DNA of 64,000 bases from Pseudanabaena mucicola str. Chao 1806 (GCF_030323025.1 NZ_CP097329.1:1643001-1707000); one strand, 5' to 3'. Positions 42,601 through 51,480 are shown, counted from the first letter of the stretch. Made by a program: numbers and translations. The notes: generated by a model from the letters alone, not told the origin.

Positions 42601-44749
42601 AGGCTCCTGAGATTTTGAGCTTGTCGATTGCTCCTGATAGATTGCCGCGAAAGTTTAACATCCCCGAAGCTTGAGGAGGTATGACACTAGAGAGCGAGGC
42701 TAACCGACTGATACTGACATTGCGCGAAATCATGTCAAGGTTGATCCCTGCAATCCCAGTGGGCAATTGATTAGGCGAATTGTTAGGGAAAGCAAGATCA
42801 ACATTGCCATTTGCGGTTAAATAGTTGCTAACTTGTAGGGAGGGAATCAGCAGATTTTTGCCATCCCATATAAGATTGGCGGTGATCGCATCGGGAAGCT
42901 CAGTGAGTCCCTGAGGTAGTTGGATCGAGGCATCGCCAATGATATCAGTCAAGACAAAACTACCGCGATCGCTTCGCAGATTCAGCAAGCCTTGAAGAAT
43001 CCCTTTTTGATTGGGCAAGAAAGCGGCTAGGGGAATACCATTACTATTTAGCTGGGTTTTCCATGCACCACTAGCGATGTTATAAGTCCCTGCTAGTCCT
43101 ACTTCGCCAATGGGAAAACTCACTTTGGTATTGCGAATCGTTGCTAAGCCATCTTCAATAAATACTTCACCACGGGCAGGATAGGTGGCATTGGGAGCTT
43201 CAATTTGGGCAAGAACTTGAGGATTATTGAGATTACCAGTAATCTGCAGAGAACTAGTTACTTGTCCGATGGTTACTGGTAACTTAGTGTCGTAAAGATT
43301 TATGAATTCTTCAGCAACACCAACGAGACTAGAATTAAATAAAATTTCTGCAGGTTTATCTTTTTGGGGCAATTTAATTTGCCCTATACCTGTCAAAGTA
43401 GCACCTGTGGAAGCCGCTTGAAATTTTTTGATCAGCAGCGTATTCAGATCCTTGAGTTCAACCGTAGTAAGAAAGCGATCAACTTTGATGCGATCAAAGC
43501 TAACGGGTTTAGGAGTGCTGATTTCCATTGTTAAGGCTGGTTTCTGGGATGTACCTGTGAGTTTGCCACTCAGCTTAATTTCCCCTGCAATCATGACAGG
43601 TACTTTCACTTTAAAGCTCTCAATTGCTTTAGCTAAATCTAAAGATGTGCTTGCAAAATTAACATTAAAGCCCTTTTGTTGGTCAAACGTCCCTTCGACC
43701 GTTGCTTTTAAAAAGTCATATTCAGCAACAAACTCCTTTAAGCTGGCTGTAGTTCCATCATAGTTAAGCTTACCTGCAATTTGTGTAATTGGTTTTGGTA
43801 GCTTAGGTGATTTAATCGAACCTTCGGTAAGTTGGGCGGTGACAGAAATATTAGGAGCCTCTTTACCAGCAAGTATGGCAACTTTCGCCTCAAAATCCAG
43901 TAAGCCCTCTTGAATTTCAAAGGGTAAACTTACAGCAAACCCTTGAACGGCAGCAATTTGCAAGTTAGGCGACTGAAGATCTATAGTCCCCTGACCTCTG
44001 GTTAAGTCCCAATCAATATCAAAATCCAGACTGCCTTTGCTACTATCTTTATCGGCATTTAAGGTTTTGATCGCTTTTTTCAATTGTTCAGGATTGGGTG
44101 GCACAGCGATTGCTGCAATATTTGGTAAGGTCACAAAGCCTTTACCCTTCATTTTCAGACTTTGATTGTTGATATCGGTAATTTTCCAGTTACTATCAAT
44201 CTGTACCTGACTAAGGGAAACCAATTCACCTTTAGAGATCGATTGGATCGTGATCTGAGCATCATTAAAAGTAATTTTCCGTAAATCAATTAAACCTTCT
44301 TGGGTGGGTCGTTCAGGGGGGGTGATTTTCGGTAATTGCAGAAAACCTGTAACGTCTTGCTTCAGAAATAGCTGTGGCTGCTCAACAACAGCATCTAAAC
44401 CAATTTGACGATGGGTGAGATAAGTCCAAGGATCAACCTTAACTTCAATGGCTTCAACGGCAAGAAAATTTGACTCCTTATCGGTTGGCGGTACTAGTGA
44501 CTTGCCAAACCTAATGCTAGACATGCCTATGCGCTCGACTTTACCAAGTTGTAAAGGACGTTTGATAGCTTTGTTTAACTCCACCTCTAATAAAGGTGAT
44601 AGTCGCTCATTCAGAAAATAGCGCCCATACCAAAAAGCTCCTAGGATGCTTGCCATTAAGGAGATCGCTAGCCCTACACTTACGCGCCCAAGGTTTCTGG
44701 CGAATGTAGATTTGGCTGCTTCCTGCGGTGGTAGTTGAGCCTGTCCCAC
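39632..44749 (-). CDS. tamB: TamB-like translocation/assembly protein (DUF490)
   Basis: A 1705-residue protein with one N-terminal membrane helix ('VGLAISLMASILGAFWYGRY', about 28-47) and an extended beta-helical body made of repeated short strands ('LTDGTVNRQPIEFIAVQFNY', 'ISVTAQLTEGSIKSPKL'). The C-terminus has the DUF490 domain and ends 'FSIRYRVDPNILMRGNYGSD...SIEYENRF', with a final aromatic residue as in outer-membrane-associated proteins. TamB-type proteins span the periplasm and help move lipids or autotransporters; in cyanobacteria this is an envelope-biogenesis factor. Full length, single gene. Confidence 0.9.
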   Translation of the reverse strand: MGQAQLPPQEAAKSTFARNLGRVSVGLAISLMASILGAFWYGRYFLNERLSPLLEVELNKAIKRPLQLGKVERIGMSSIRFGKSLVPPTDKESNFLAVEAIEVKVDPWTYLTHRQIGLDAVVEQPQLFLKQDVTGFLQLPKITPPERPTQEGLIDLRKITFNDAQITIQSISKGELVSLSQVQIDSNWKITDINNQSLKMKGKGFVTLPNIAAIAVPPNPEQLKKAIKTLNADKDSSKGSLDFDIDWDLTRGQGTIDLQSPNLQIAAVQGFAVSLPFEIQEGLLDFEAKVAILAGKEAPNISVTAQLTEGSIKSPKLPKPITQIAGKLNYDGTTASLKEFVAEYDFLKATVEGTFDQQKGFNVNFASTSLDLAKAIESFKVKVPVMIAGEIKLSGKLTGTSQKPALTMEISTPKPVSFDRIKVDRFLTTVELKDLNTLLIKKFQAASTGATLTGIGQIKLPQKDKPAEILFNSSLVGVAEEFINLYDTKLPVTIGQVTSSLQITGNLNNPQVLAQIEAPNATYPARGEVFIEDGLATIRNTKVSFPIGEVGLAGTYNIASGAWKTQLNSNGIPLAAFLPNQKGILQGLLNLRSDRGSFVLTDIIGDASIQLPQGLTELPDAITANLIWDGKNLLIPSLQVSNYLTANGNVDLAFPNNSPNQLPTGIAGINLDMISRNVSISRLASLSSVIPPQASGMLNFRGNLSGAIDKLKISGALQLEDVNLASLGSGLAKQGLVAPSRGSLNFNGSINGYFPDPRLVGNLRIAGLKVNQIELDNLNFQGVLDGISKVPQATGDLLLAGLRVDKLAFDPRLEGKVNFNANQGANIDLRGNRDRIVANLDQSFRPIDFNVNLGEATARGRRLDNNPNRLQVVVNNLPLPLVASFTGQNDLSGKVSSNLIADFSNNPKANGEVIIERPRFGRFIAERAIAKVTYADGVFSLRDGNLTVRQGESTNEYKFNLTYSPALDDSLAGAVEIAQGRMQDVFATLQWANIVDTTQVFSLTKTRAANLQPLEAIRLLGEPLYKQLQYLSQIELRQEQQETVNSTRNFNLPPLTEFRGDIKGKVTFGFNKHRGIRLGFDLVGKKFEYGKFAIDDVKVVGLYSNGVFAIANANFQSDKSYGKITKARLRLAPASNPLLRVREQSGEIELRDFPIESLRPLPFFSAIPIDLTGKINGNLSITGTSLLDTKVVGKLSLTDGTVNRQPIEFIAVQFNYDKLNVNFSVNMKVFGKEAVVATGNVGVFGNFNVKLDVKNEGIAFINIFNQPVRWVDGKGSIDLTASGTFRDPKIAGKITVDNAKVKVAGLPGDFSEVRGDIAFTSDRLISNITSNFSEGKLTMKGILPISNPNLLKPDTPEYQQALAINADQLKLNIRDISSNNFNSRVIVLGSLLTPEITGEVLLGDGRFVIGNDADPNSTAATNSNSDVPDVAFERLVVKLQNMQVTRFPIFNFLGEGTLIVNGTLQKPAPEGRVSITRGQFNAISARFRLDRSYENFVEFKATQGLNPILNVRVSGAVSEVTRVPINSNRPNDLFSPNEVPVSNLGSQRTLQVQASVTGTALVPDIRLSSSPPRSQSEIIALIGGGVLQNQGASDPASALANFAGSTVLNFLQDAIGDALNLAEFNLSPVTTNTTGSSRTGTLGLSAEAAVNVSNSFSIALQRIINDSTQPTNFSIRYRVDPNILMRGNYGSDGNRGISIEYENRF

Positions 44750-44800
44750 AAATTTTCACTCCATTGATGCCCTCACAACATCATTTTTGCACATTTATGC

Positions 44801-44844
44801 AATTACCAAAGTCTTTGCTATGCAAAGCAAAGACTTTGGTAATT
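44801..44844. repeat. Long perfect palindrome upstream of tamB
   Basis: AATTACCAAAGTCTTTGC (44801-44818) and GCAAAGACTTTGGTAATT (44827-44844) are perfect 18-base arms around 8 bases. It lies 50 bp upstream of the tamB start and could form a cruciform or be a regulatory hairpin; a dispersed repeat is as likely. Confidence 0.6.
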
Positions 44845-44912
44845 GTCTTAAGTTCAATCTATATCACCAAACACGTTATCAATCAACCAAAACAATAACC
44901 CTGACCATACAA

Positions 44913-45045
44913 TTAGGACTTACGCAAAATAGCCAAGAACTCAAGTTCTTGACTGAAAGCTAAAGTCAGCTAAAGCAGACTAAGGAAATTCTATGATCAA
45001 CCCGTTGAAACGGGTTTAAGCTTTCAGCCTATAATTATTACAGGG
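44913..45045 (+). repeat. Dispersed repeat with TTAGGACTTACGCA and GAAACGGG hairpin
   Basis: TTAGGACTTACGCA (44913-44926) equals the left end of the repeat inside apeA. AAGAACTCAAGTTCTT (44935-44950) and AACCCGTTGAAACGGGTT (around 45000) are hairpins. The rest of 44750-45155 has HIP1 sites but no gene. Confidence 0.5.
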
Positions 45046-45155
45046 CTATAGCGATCACCTCAATTATCACTTATCACTAAAAAGCGATCGCCTACATTAA
45101 TCTCCAAACTTTAGCGATTACTGATTTAGAAAAGAAACAGACAAGTCTTGGTTAA

Positions 45156-45650
45156 TTATGATGGCTTAGGGAAATGCTTTAATAGCACTACAGTCCACCA
45201 GATTGTGAATATGACAAAAGTTGCTAGCAAAGCCCAAGGTGCAGGAGCACTGAGATTTTTAATGGGACTTAGGTTTGCTAAGAATGTGAGATGGAAGATA
45301 ATCACCATCAATAGCATTGTGGCAACCCCAAACCAAGAAAGATGTACATTGAGAAACCTAATAGACTCCTCACGTCGTTCATCCGATAGCCAATATGCCT
45401 TATGGGGCAAATTAATCATTGATGTTGGTACATATTTGAAAATTAGAGGTATTAAGATCGTGAAGGAACTAGTGATGGCAATAGATACAAAATAGACTAT
45501 AAAATATCCCATTTTAGAAGTAGTTCCATTGACTTTGCCTGAGATATCGAAATGAGAACCAACGATATCGGGTAGTAATGGATAGAAGCAGATACTTTGG
45601 GCGATCGCTACACCAAACACAAATAGAGCGATATACAACGGTAACTTCAT
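45156..45650 (-). CDS. DUF1648-type membrane protein
   Basis: A 164-residue protein with four membrane segments ('PLYIALFVFGVAIAQSICFY', about 55-75, 105-125, 137-155). The short loop 'PDIVGSHFDISGKVNGTTSK' is the P-x-x-V-x-x-H-F-x-x-x-G-x-x-x motif of DUF1648. Function unknown; related domains occur in regulators and in SdpI-like immunity proteins. Monocistronic. Confidence 0.75.
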   Translation of the reverse strand: MKLPLYIALFVFGVAIAQSICFYPLLPDIVGSHFDISGKVNGTTSKMGYFIVYFVSIAITSSFTILIPLIFKYVPTSMINLPHKAYWLSDERREESIRFLNVHLSWFGVATMLLMVIIFHLTFLANLSPIKNLSAPAPWALLATFVIFTIWWTVVLLKHFPKPS

Positions 45651-45815
45651 CGCTGTATACTCCTTAAGTATATTTACTAAGTAGCTAATTTACGCATAGC
45701 TACTTGAGATTATCTAGGTAAACTCAAAACAAAGATATTTTTTGCAGATTGTTGTAACAAAAATCCATCCGTAGGATAAGTTAGCTCCATCGGGAGGCTA
45801 AAGTATTAAGTAGAT

Positions 45816-46970
45816 ATGTGTATGGAGTTAAAAGGCGTGTCCCCAAGTGAAATCGCAAATATTTCTGGTCAAGGAATATCAGAATTAGATGCCAATTTAG
45901 AGCAAAGTTTAGATCAAATTAAGACTAGCGATCTGCATGTAGTCGAGACCTGTCCACTGCTAGCGCCCGTGGAGGTCAAAACCGAGCTATCAATTACCCC
46001 TGCGATCGCTAAAGTCGTTTCCGAAGCTAGATCTAGAATTCGCAATATTTTAAACGGTAGCGATCGTCGTCTATTAGTGGTAGTTGGTCCTTGCTCAATC
46101 CATGATGTCAAAGCTGCAAAGGAATATGCTGAAAAATTAGCTAAATTTCGCGATCAGGTCAGCGATGCTCTGGAAATCGTGATGCGGGTTTACTTCGAGA
46201 AGCCTCGTACCACTATTGGCTGGAAAGGCTTAATTAATGACCCACACCTCAACGGAACATTTGATATTAATTTCGGTATCCGCATGGCGCGAGACTTGTT
46301 GCTCGATGTAGCCAAATTGGGCTTGCCCAGCGCTACAGAACTGCTCGATCCGATTGTGCCGCAGTACCTTGCGGATCTGATTTCTTGGACAGCGATCGGC
46401 GCAAGAACTACCGAAAGCCAAACTCATCGCGAAATGTCCTCTGGGCTATCGATGCCTGTCGGTTTCAAAAATGGCACAGATGGCAGTATTGATGTGGCAA
46501 TTAACGCCATGCTCTCGGCACGTCAGCCCCACCGTTTTCTTGGTGTGAGCAATGATGGCTTGGCTAGCATTATCACTACTTCAGGCAATCCCGATGGACA
46601 TATCGTACTGCGTGGCGGCAAGCAAGGACCTAACTACGATCAAAATCATGTAGAGGCGATCGCCAATCGACTCCGCGATCGCCACTTACAGCCTTACATG
46701 ATGGTTGATTGCAGTCATGATAACAGTGGTCAAGATTACAAGAATCAACCGATTGTGTTAAGGGACATTGCTGATCAGGTACGGAATGGTTCTGAGTATA
46801 TTGTCGGAGTCATGATCGAAAGTCACCTCAATCGTGGTAAACAACCTTTCCCGAAAGACTTGGCGAAGTTAGAGTATGGCAAGAGTATTACTGATGGCTG
46901 TATCAATTTTGAGACTACCGTTGAGATTTTAAATGATCTTGCTAATGCGGTTAGATCAGGTCGGTTTTAA
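45816..46970 (+). CDS. aroF: DAHP synthase (3-deoxy-7-phosphoheptulonate synthase), class I
   Basis: A 384-residue enzyme of the shikimate pathway: condenses phosphoenolpyruvate and erythrose 4-phosphate. 'RRLLVVVGPCSIHDVKAAKE', 'RVYFEKPRTTIGWKGLINDP', 'ATELLDPIVPQYLADLISWT' and 'GFKNGTDGSIDVAINAMLSA' carry the metal- and substrate-binding residues, including the C in G-P-C-S-I. Length and N-terminal extension are those of the AroF/G/H type I-alpha group, regulated by an aromatic amino acid. Which one cannot be told from sequence by eye. The terminator follows at once. Confidence 0.95.
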   Translation: MCMELKGVSPSEIANISGQGISELDANLEQSLDQIKTSDLHVVETCPLLAPVEVKTELSITPAIAKVVSEARSRIRNILNGSDRRLLVVVGPCSIHDVKAAKEYAEKLAKFRDQVSDALEIVMRVYFEKPRTTIGWKGLINDPHLNGTFDINFGIRMARDLLLDVAKLGLPSATELLDPIVPQYLADLISWTAIGARTTESQTHREMSSGLSMPVGFKNGTDGSIDVAINAMLSARQPHRFLGVSNDGLASIITTSGNPDGHIVLRGGKQGPNYDQNHVEAIANRLRDRHLQPYMMVDCSHDNSGQDYKNQPIVLRDIADQVRNGSEYIVGVMIESHLNRGKQPFPKDLAKLEYGKSITDGCINFETTVEILNDLANAVRSGRF

Positions 46971-47002
46971 ATAAAAAAGCACCCTCTGGGTGCTTTTTTA
47001 TT
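46970..47002 (+). terminator. Rho-independent terminator of the DAHP synthase gene
   Basis: AATAAAAAAGCACCC, loop TCT, GGGTGCTTTTTTATT: perfect 15-bp arms with a T-run, overlapping the stop codon. Confidence 0.92.
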
Positions 47003-47034
47003 AGCAATTTCGAGTTAAGAGCGTGTTTGAGAAG

Positions 47035-47427
47035 TTAATCAAGACGTTTGAGGAGGATCTGGATCAAGCCGACATAGAAAAAAGCCTCAGAAGTTTCAGG
47101 TAAAAGTCCGTAATCTCTGTTCAAACGGCGAAAGCGAGAAAACCAAGCAAAAGAACGCTCAACCACCCACCGCTTTTGTTGAACAACAAAGCCTTTTTGC
47201 CCCGCAAGATGGACAACAACAAGTAAACACCAGAAAAAAGTATGCAGAATTGCCAGAATGAAGACCTTACCGTTATCACCACGATCTACCCAAATTGTTG
47301 ACAGACGTGGGAATCGGTCACGAATTAGGTTAAATTTTTTCAAAACCAAGGTTGCACCCTTGCGGTCATTAAGATTTGCCGCAGTGACAATCACCATCAT
47401 TAGTAAACCGAATGTATCCACTAAGTA
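47035..47427 (-). pseudogene. N-terminally truncated IS5-family transposase
   Basis: About 130 residues of a DDE transposase C-terminal part: 'VDTFGLLMMVIVTAANLNDR', 'STIWVDRGDNGK', 'WVVERSFAWFSRFRRLNRDY' and 'PETSEAFFYVGLIQILLKRL'. This pattern is typical of the IS427-like group of the IS5 family; the E in V-V-E-R is the last catalytic residue, and the second D is in 'IWVDRG'. The N-terminal part with the first D is cut off by repeat family B copy 2. Confidence 0.75.
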
Positions 47428-47525
47428 GCTCAACTTAATTAAAACCCAAACCAGAGTTTTATTCCGCCCGCTACGCGGGCGGAATAAAACTCTCGGTTTT
47501 TAGTTTACTTATGTCTAGCTACTTA
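47423..47525 (-). repeat. MITE-like repeat, family B copy 2
   Basis: Inverted copy of the element at 37680: TAAGTAGCTCAACTTAATTA at the left, TTACTTATGTCTAGCTACTT at the right, and the same GCCCGCTACGCGGGC hairpin centre. It caps the IS5 remnant and gives its first four codons. 47526-47635 holds no recognised gene. Confidence 0.85.
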
Positions 47526-47635
47526 GAATATGTCATTAGAGACCAATGACTAATGCCACCATCAAGACCAACTTCTTCAGGTGACGGTTCAAGCTTTAGT
47601 GAATTTCTTAAGAGGTTTAATAGATATTTAAGCTA

Positions 47636-48424
47636 CTAGTTGATACCTGCTGTTTCCTTAGAAAAAAGGAATGATAGGGGATAACTGGGATTGACAGCAA
47701 ATCCTAAGATGCCGCGATCGCGATGCTCGTAAATTAACTGATTATTAGCATCAAAGAGGAATGTTGCGCCACGCTGCGTCATGTATGAGGCATCAGGGAC
47801 ATATGCATTCCAATTACCGAGAACTTCTGCCATATTTCGCAAGCGCAATGTGGCTAGCTCAAAGGGACGCTGAAATCCAGAGCCACCTGCCCATTTAAAG
47901 AAGGAACCCCTTAATGGTGGTAATGGTGCAGCTTTGATCACTTCATCATCAGCGATTAACTGTGGTGCATGGCGATCGCCTGTGTAGCCGCGCAAAACTT
48001 CCTTTAATGTGCCTTGACTACCAATGCCTGCACACATCAACATGAGATTGACCCATGCACTTTGACCTGATGTCAGTAAGGGAAACTTCGTTGTTAGTCC
48101 AGCATAGAGATTTAACTGCCGATGGAGTTCTCCTGTATTATCGATAAACATCCAATTAGGCTCAAAACCTGTAAATTTACAAAAATATTCTCCTGACTGG
48201 CGATCGCCTATACCTATTGCTCTCATAGCGATTCCCTCTGATTCAATGCGATCGCGCTCTCTTTGAATCCACCAGATATATTCCAGACTATCAAAATCGC
48301 CTAGCTGTGGTAATACTAAAATCAGTTTGCGTGATGCTGATTGGCAACCATCGAATATTGAGGTGATCGTACCATCGCTCACCCGTTGACGTTGAGTTTG
48401 ACTAAGGACTTCGTATGTATTCAT
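47636..48424 (-). CDS. Peroxiredoxin-like (AhpC/TSA-fold) protein
   Basis: A 262-residue protein with the thioredoxin-like fold of the peroxiredoxin-like group: 'RKLILVLPQLGDFDSLEYIW', 'WIQRERDRIESEGIAMRAIG' and 'FIDNTGELHRQLNLYAGL'. The usual catalytic cysteine of AhpC is not seen at the expected place ('LPQLGDFDS'), so it may not be an active peroxidase. It lies 7 bp after the epimerase gene and is likely in the same transcript. Confidence 0.65.
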   Translation of the reverse strand: MNTYEVLSQTQRQRVSDGTITSIFDGCQSASRKLILVLPQLGDFDSLEYIWWIQRERDRIESEGIAMRAIGIGDRQSGEYFCKFTGFEPNWMFIDNTGELHRQLNLYAGLTTKFPLLTSGQSAWVNLMLMCAGIGSQGTLKEVLRGYTGDRHAPQLIADDEVIKAAPLPPLRGSFFKWAGGSGFQRPFELATLRLRNMAEVLGNWNAYVPDASYMTQRGATFLFDANNQLIYEHRDRGILGFAVNPSYPLSFLFSKETAGIN

Positions 48425-48431
48425 GCTCGTA

Positions 48432-49367
48432 TTATTGAACTTCTGCGAGTAAATTAGCTAGACGTGGATATTTAGAAACTAGTCCAAAGGTTTCAGGGGA
48501 GACCACATTATAGGTGAAATGACGCTGGGCAATGCAGAAGCGATCCCATGCAGCAACTTCGATACGGAATAATTTGATAATCGTATCCACTAACCAAGGC
48601 GTAAGTTCAAATTGCCAACCAACTTTTAAATTTAAAAATTCACAGAACTGAGCCACTAAATCTTGAGCAGTTAAGCGCTGCATTCCCAAAACTAGGCGGG
48701 CAGGTGATGATGGCACTGATGGCGCAGTTAGCAAATGGGTCACAATTTGAGCAATATCACTGGCATGGACAAAATGGAAACTGCCATCGGTTTTCAGAAA
48801 TCTGGCATAGGGGACATATTTGAGAATGTCTTTTAATCCCTTAGAAAGATGGGAATAGGGCTTATCCTTAGCTCCGCCAAAAACGAGGGTGGGAAATACA
48901 ACGATTAGGCGATCGCGAATGATTGAATTCTCTAAAGTTTCCAAACAAGTATATTTAGATGCAATGTAATCTGTGCCAAATTCCCCTGCTTCAAGAATAA
49001 TTTGATTATGGGAATCAAGAATGCTAGCTGTGGAGAAATAGATCGCCCGTTCGCATACCTGTGGGTCAAGAGAGGAAAATAGCTCAATGGTTTTATCACG
49101 ATTAACGATAAAAGCTTCTTCTCCTCCCCAACCTGCGGCAGTACTGACCACAAATTCCATCGTGCGGAGTAATTCTTTATGATTACCAATATTCTGCATC
49201 GAGTCTTCAATGACATGCACATTGGAGCGATCGCTAAGATCGATCTGTAACTTACGGCGATCGCGCACCAACAGATATAGTTCGTAATCAGTCTTTGCTA
49301 AAAGCTCCTCGATCAAATAATGACCAACACAACCACTCGCACCTGTAATAAAGACTTTTTTCGGCAT
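48432..49367 (-). CDS. NAD-dependent epimerase/dehydratase-type SDR
   Basis: A 311-residue extended short-chain dehydrogenase: 'KVFITGASGCVGHYLIEELL' gives the G-x-x-G-x-x-G NAD site at residues 8-14, 'VSTAAGWGGEEAFIVNRDKT' the A-A-x-G-like turn, and 'FGTDYIASKYTCLE' the Y-x-x-x-K catalytic pair at about 129-133. Substrate unknown: nucleotide-sugar or lipid relatives both exist. Upstream of the peroxiredoxin-like gene. Confidence 0.8.
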   Translation of the reverse strand: MPKKVFITGASGCVGHYLIEELLAKTDYELYLLVRDRRKLQIDLSDRSNVHVIEDSMQNIGNHKELLRTMEFVVSTAAGWGGEEAFIVNRDKTIELFSSLDPQVCERAIYFSTASILDSHNQIILEAGEFGTDYIASKYTCLETLENSIIRDRLIVVFPTLVFGGAKDKPYSHLSKGLKDILKYVPYARFLKTDGSFHFVHASDIAQIVTHLLTAPSVPSSPARLVLGMQRLTAQDLVAQFCEFLNLKVGWQFELTPWLVDTIIKLFRIEVAAWDRFCIAQRHFTYNVVSPETFGLVSKYPRLANLLAEVQ

Positions 49368-49439
49368 TCTCTTAATAATTAGGAATTAGGGGATTTTAGC
49401 AATAGAGTTTATCAAAGTAGCGTTTAGCAATACCTTGCA

Positions 49440-50464
49440 TTATTGACGCGAAACTTCAACATATCCTTCAGGACATATTGGATTAGGCGTTAGTTTGAAT
49501 TTTGGTGGTGCTTGGCGATTTGGCTCCTGGCTCTCACAGGTAAGGGCAACTGTCAGTATCTCCTGAGAAGAAGGAACTACTTTGGTATAAACCAAGCCGA
49601 TATATGATTTCAAATAATCTTTTTTAGCTAAGGCAATATGCTGTACGGCTTTTTTACTGTCTAAAACCACAACTTGATATTTGTAGTAATAAATTTCTGA
49701 CGCATCTTTGTCGATTTCTAGCTCATCTAATTTGTTAGTAAAATAACCTTTTTCTACAAAGAAAGCCTGATGACCTCGATTCATCACTCCTACATAGACC
49801 TGTGCCTGACCTTGCCATGCAAGGACAAAATAAAACAAAAAAGGAAGCATCATACATCTAACTCTCCTACATAGACCTGTGCCTGACCTTGCCATGCAAG
49901 ATATGAAACAGGGATAGACTCAGGAAAAGTCAGGCTTGCATCTAATTTTGTATCATTAGAAATCCGCTTTAATAAAAGGAGATTAGACATCAATATGTTG
50001 CCAACGATGCTAGTTGTACTAGAGTGCAGCATGATGGCAGGCATAAACAACTGCTGAAGGATCAGTTGTCCCCTTGAGTTAATTGAGAAAGTCGCTCTCG
50101 AACCAAAACCACCCTGAAAAACGTCCAGATAGACTTGTCCATTTTCAGAATTAACTTGATATTCTGCTTTGACTGCGGTCTTTTTGCTGGGATTAATTAG
50201 ATAAACGTTTCCCTCAGGTGTAAATAAGACAGTGAGAGAATCTGTATCACTACCTAAAGTTGTTAGCTGCCATTTGCCGATTAATTGTCGTGCTTCATTC
50301 GGTAATTCTGTCGGTTCCGCCGCGATCGCCTGCTGATCGAGATATGAAAAATTGTGATGTAGCATGATCAATGCTGAAGCGTTTAACCCAAGTGCTAGGG
50401 TTAGGGCAAAGGTTAACTTAGTAAACCATCGCGGCGATCGAGTTTTATGTAGAGAATATTGCAT
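49440..50464 (-). pseudogene. Pilin-like (type IV pilin G/H) gene split by a 77-bp duplication
   Basis: Two frames, 50464-49850 and 49895-49440, are one gene. The first ends '...SIPVSYLAWQGQAQVYVGEL' and the second starts within the same words 'LAWQGQAQVYVGVMNRGHQA' and continues 'FFVEKGYFTNKLDELEIDKD', the pattern of cyanobacterial pilin-like G/H proteins. The overlap arises because 37 bp (49787-49823) are repeated exactly at 49864-49900. The 77-bp offset is not a multiple of three. The first part has a membrane segment ('FALTLALGLNASALIMLHHN'). Confidence 0.75.
49787..49900. repeat. 37-bp direct repeat with 40-bp spacer inside the pilin-like gene
   Basis: Both copies begin CTCCTACATAGACCTG and end TGACCTTGCCATGCAAG. 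They are identical over 37 bp and separated by 40 AT-rich bases. Loss of one copy plus spacer by recombination or slippage would restore the reading frame. Confidence 0.85.
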
Positions 50465-50629
50465 ACAGCCTATTGAGGTTTTGAGTAGTCCAGAAATATT
50501 TTTGAAAGTGGCGCGAAGCGCCACTTTCAAAAATATTTCTGGGTTTTAAATAAGCGCAAAGCGCTGTAAGTACTAAGTATATCTAAAGACCAATACTTGC
50601 CAAATAATTTTACGCTTTCTGGTTATATG

Positions 50630-51085
50630 ACACAGAAAATTAATGGAAAGCTCATTCAAGGGCATCAGGTCGCATCTGGCAAAGCCTCAAATAGCCCCTA
50701 TGCTCAAGGTACGATCTCTACACAAATACCCTTATTTCAAGAGTTAGGGCTGGACTTGTCGCCTTATTTTAGAGGCACTTTGAATGTGGACATATCTCCC
50801 TATACCTACCACATGAAAGCCCCACAGTTCACTTTCCGTAAGGTGAATTGGACAGTATCACACCCTCCTGAAGATTTTTCATTTTCACAATGTCAAATTA
50901 TATATAACGGAGAGAGTTACGATGGCTGGGTGTATTATCCACACCCAGAAACTAAAATTCGACATTTTCACAATCCTTCAATAGTTGAGGTGATTGCCAT
51001 GCCTATTCCCAAGATTACATATGGCGATCTGCTCCAAATAACAATTAATCCTCTTGAAATTGACATCCTTGATTCCACAGCGTAG
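50630..51085 (+). CDS. Conserved hypothetical protein, riboflavin-kinase-like barrel
   Basis: A 151-residue protein from ATG 50630 (a TTG lies 33 bp upstream). 'NGKLIQGHQVASGKASNSPY', 'FQELGLDLSPYFRGTLNVDI' and 'YYPHPETKIRHFHNPSIVEV' show the G-x-V-A-S-G and G-T-L-N-V/L pattern of archaeal-type CTP-dependent riboflavin kinase (DUF120) barrels. No catalytic claim is made; it may be a conserved paralogue. Alone between divergent repeats. Confidence 0.5.
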   Translation, partial: TQKINGKLIQGHQVASGKASNSPYAQGTISTQIPLFQELGLDLSPYFRGTLNVDISPYTYHMKAPQFTFRKVNWTVSHPPEDFSFSQCQIIYNGESYDGWVYYPHPETKIRHFHNPSIVEVIAMPIPKITYGDLLQITINPLEIDILDSTA

Positions 51086-51094
51086 GGACTTGCG

Positions 51095-51180
51095 ATTAAT
51101 TAAAGTACCTACGGCTTCGACTTCGCTCAGCCAACGATGGCTTAGCGAAGTCGAAGCCATACAAACTCAGTGGTACCTTT
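51095..51180. repeat. Dispersed GACTTCGCTCAGCC repeat
   Basis: CGGCTTCGACTTCGCTCAGC and GCTTAGCGAAGTCGAAGCC form an inverted pair around AACGATG. Same family as 18185-18300. Confidence 0.6.
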
Positions 51181-51240
51181 TTTCTCATCAAGTCCCTTAT
51201 TGACGCGAAACCTTAACATATCCTTCTTGACATATTAGAT

Positions 51241-51344
51241 TAAGTAGCTAGACATAAGTAAATTAAAAACCGAGAGTTTTGTTCCGCCCGTGTAGCGGGC
51301 GGAACAAAACTCTGGTTTGGGTTTTAATTAAGTTGAGCTACTTA
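51241..51344 (+). repeat. MITE-like repeat, family B copy 3
   Basis: TAAGTAGCTAGACATAAGTA ... AATTAAGTTGAGCTACTTAG, same orientation as copy 1. The hairpin centre is GTTCCGCCCGTGTAGCGGGC with one changed base pair. It lies just outside the TnpB element. Confidence 0.85.
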
Positions 51345-51359
51345 GTAAGTACTTGTGCA

Positions 51360-51480
51360 AAATTGACACTCCCCGCCCTGAAGTGACGGGGATTCCTGAT
51401 TCAGCGAGACAACTTACCAGATAGACTTGCATCTATTTGGCAGAGGTCGAGCTCTCCACAGGCGTTAATTTCCCTATGCC
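51360..51480 (-). ncRNA. Candidate omega-RNA at the 3' end of tnpB
   Basis: In IS605-group elements the guide RNA comes from the 3' end of tnpB and runs to the right end. Here the region beyond the tnpB stop has a strong hairpin (CCCCGTCACTTCAGGGCGGGG in pieces). Presence is inferred from family knowledge. Exact ends cannot be fixed. Confidence 0.4.

Noticed and set aside
47526..47635. N-terminal part of the IS5 transposase on the far side of the MITE
   Set aside because: Translation of the minus strand gave no transposase-like words, so the missing part was deleted and not just displaced.
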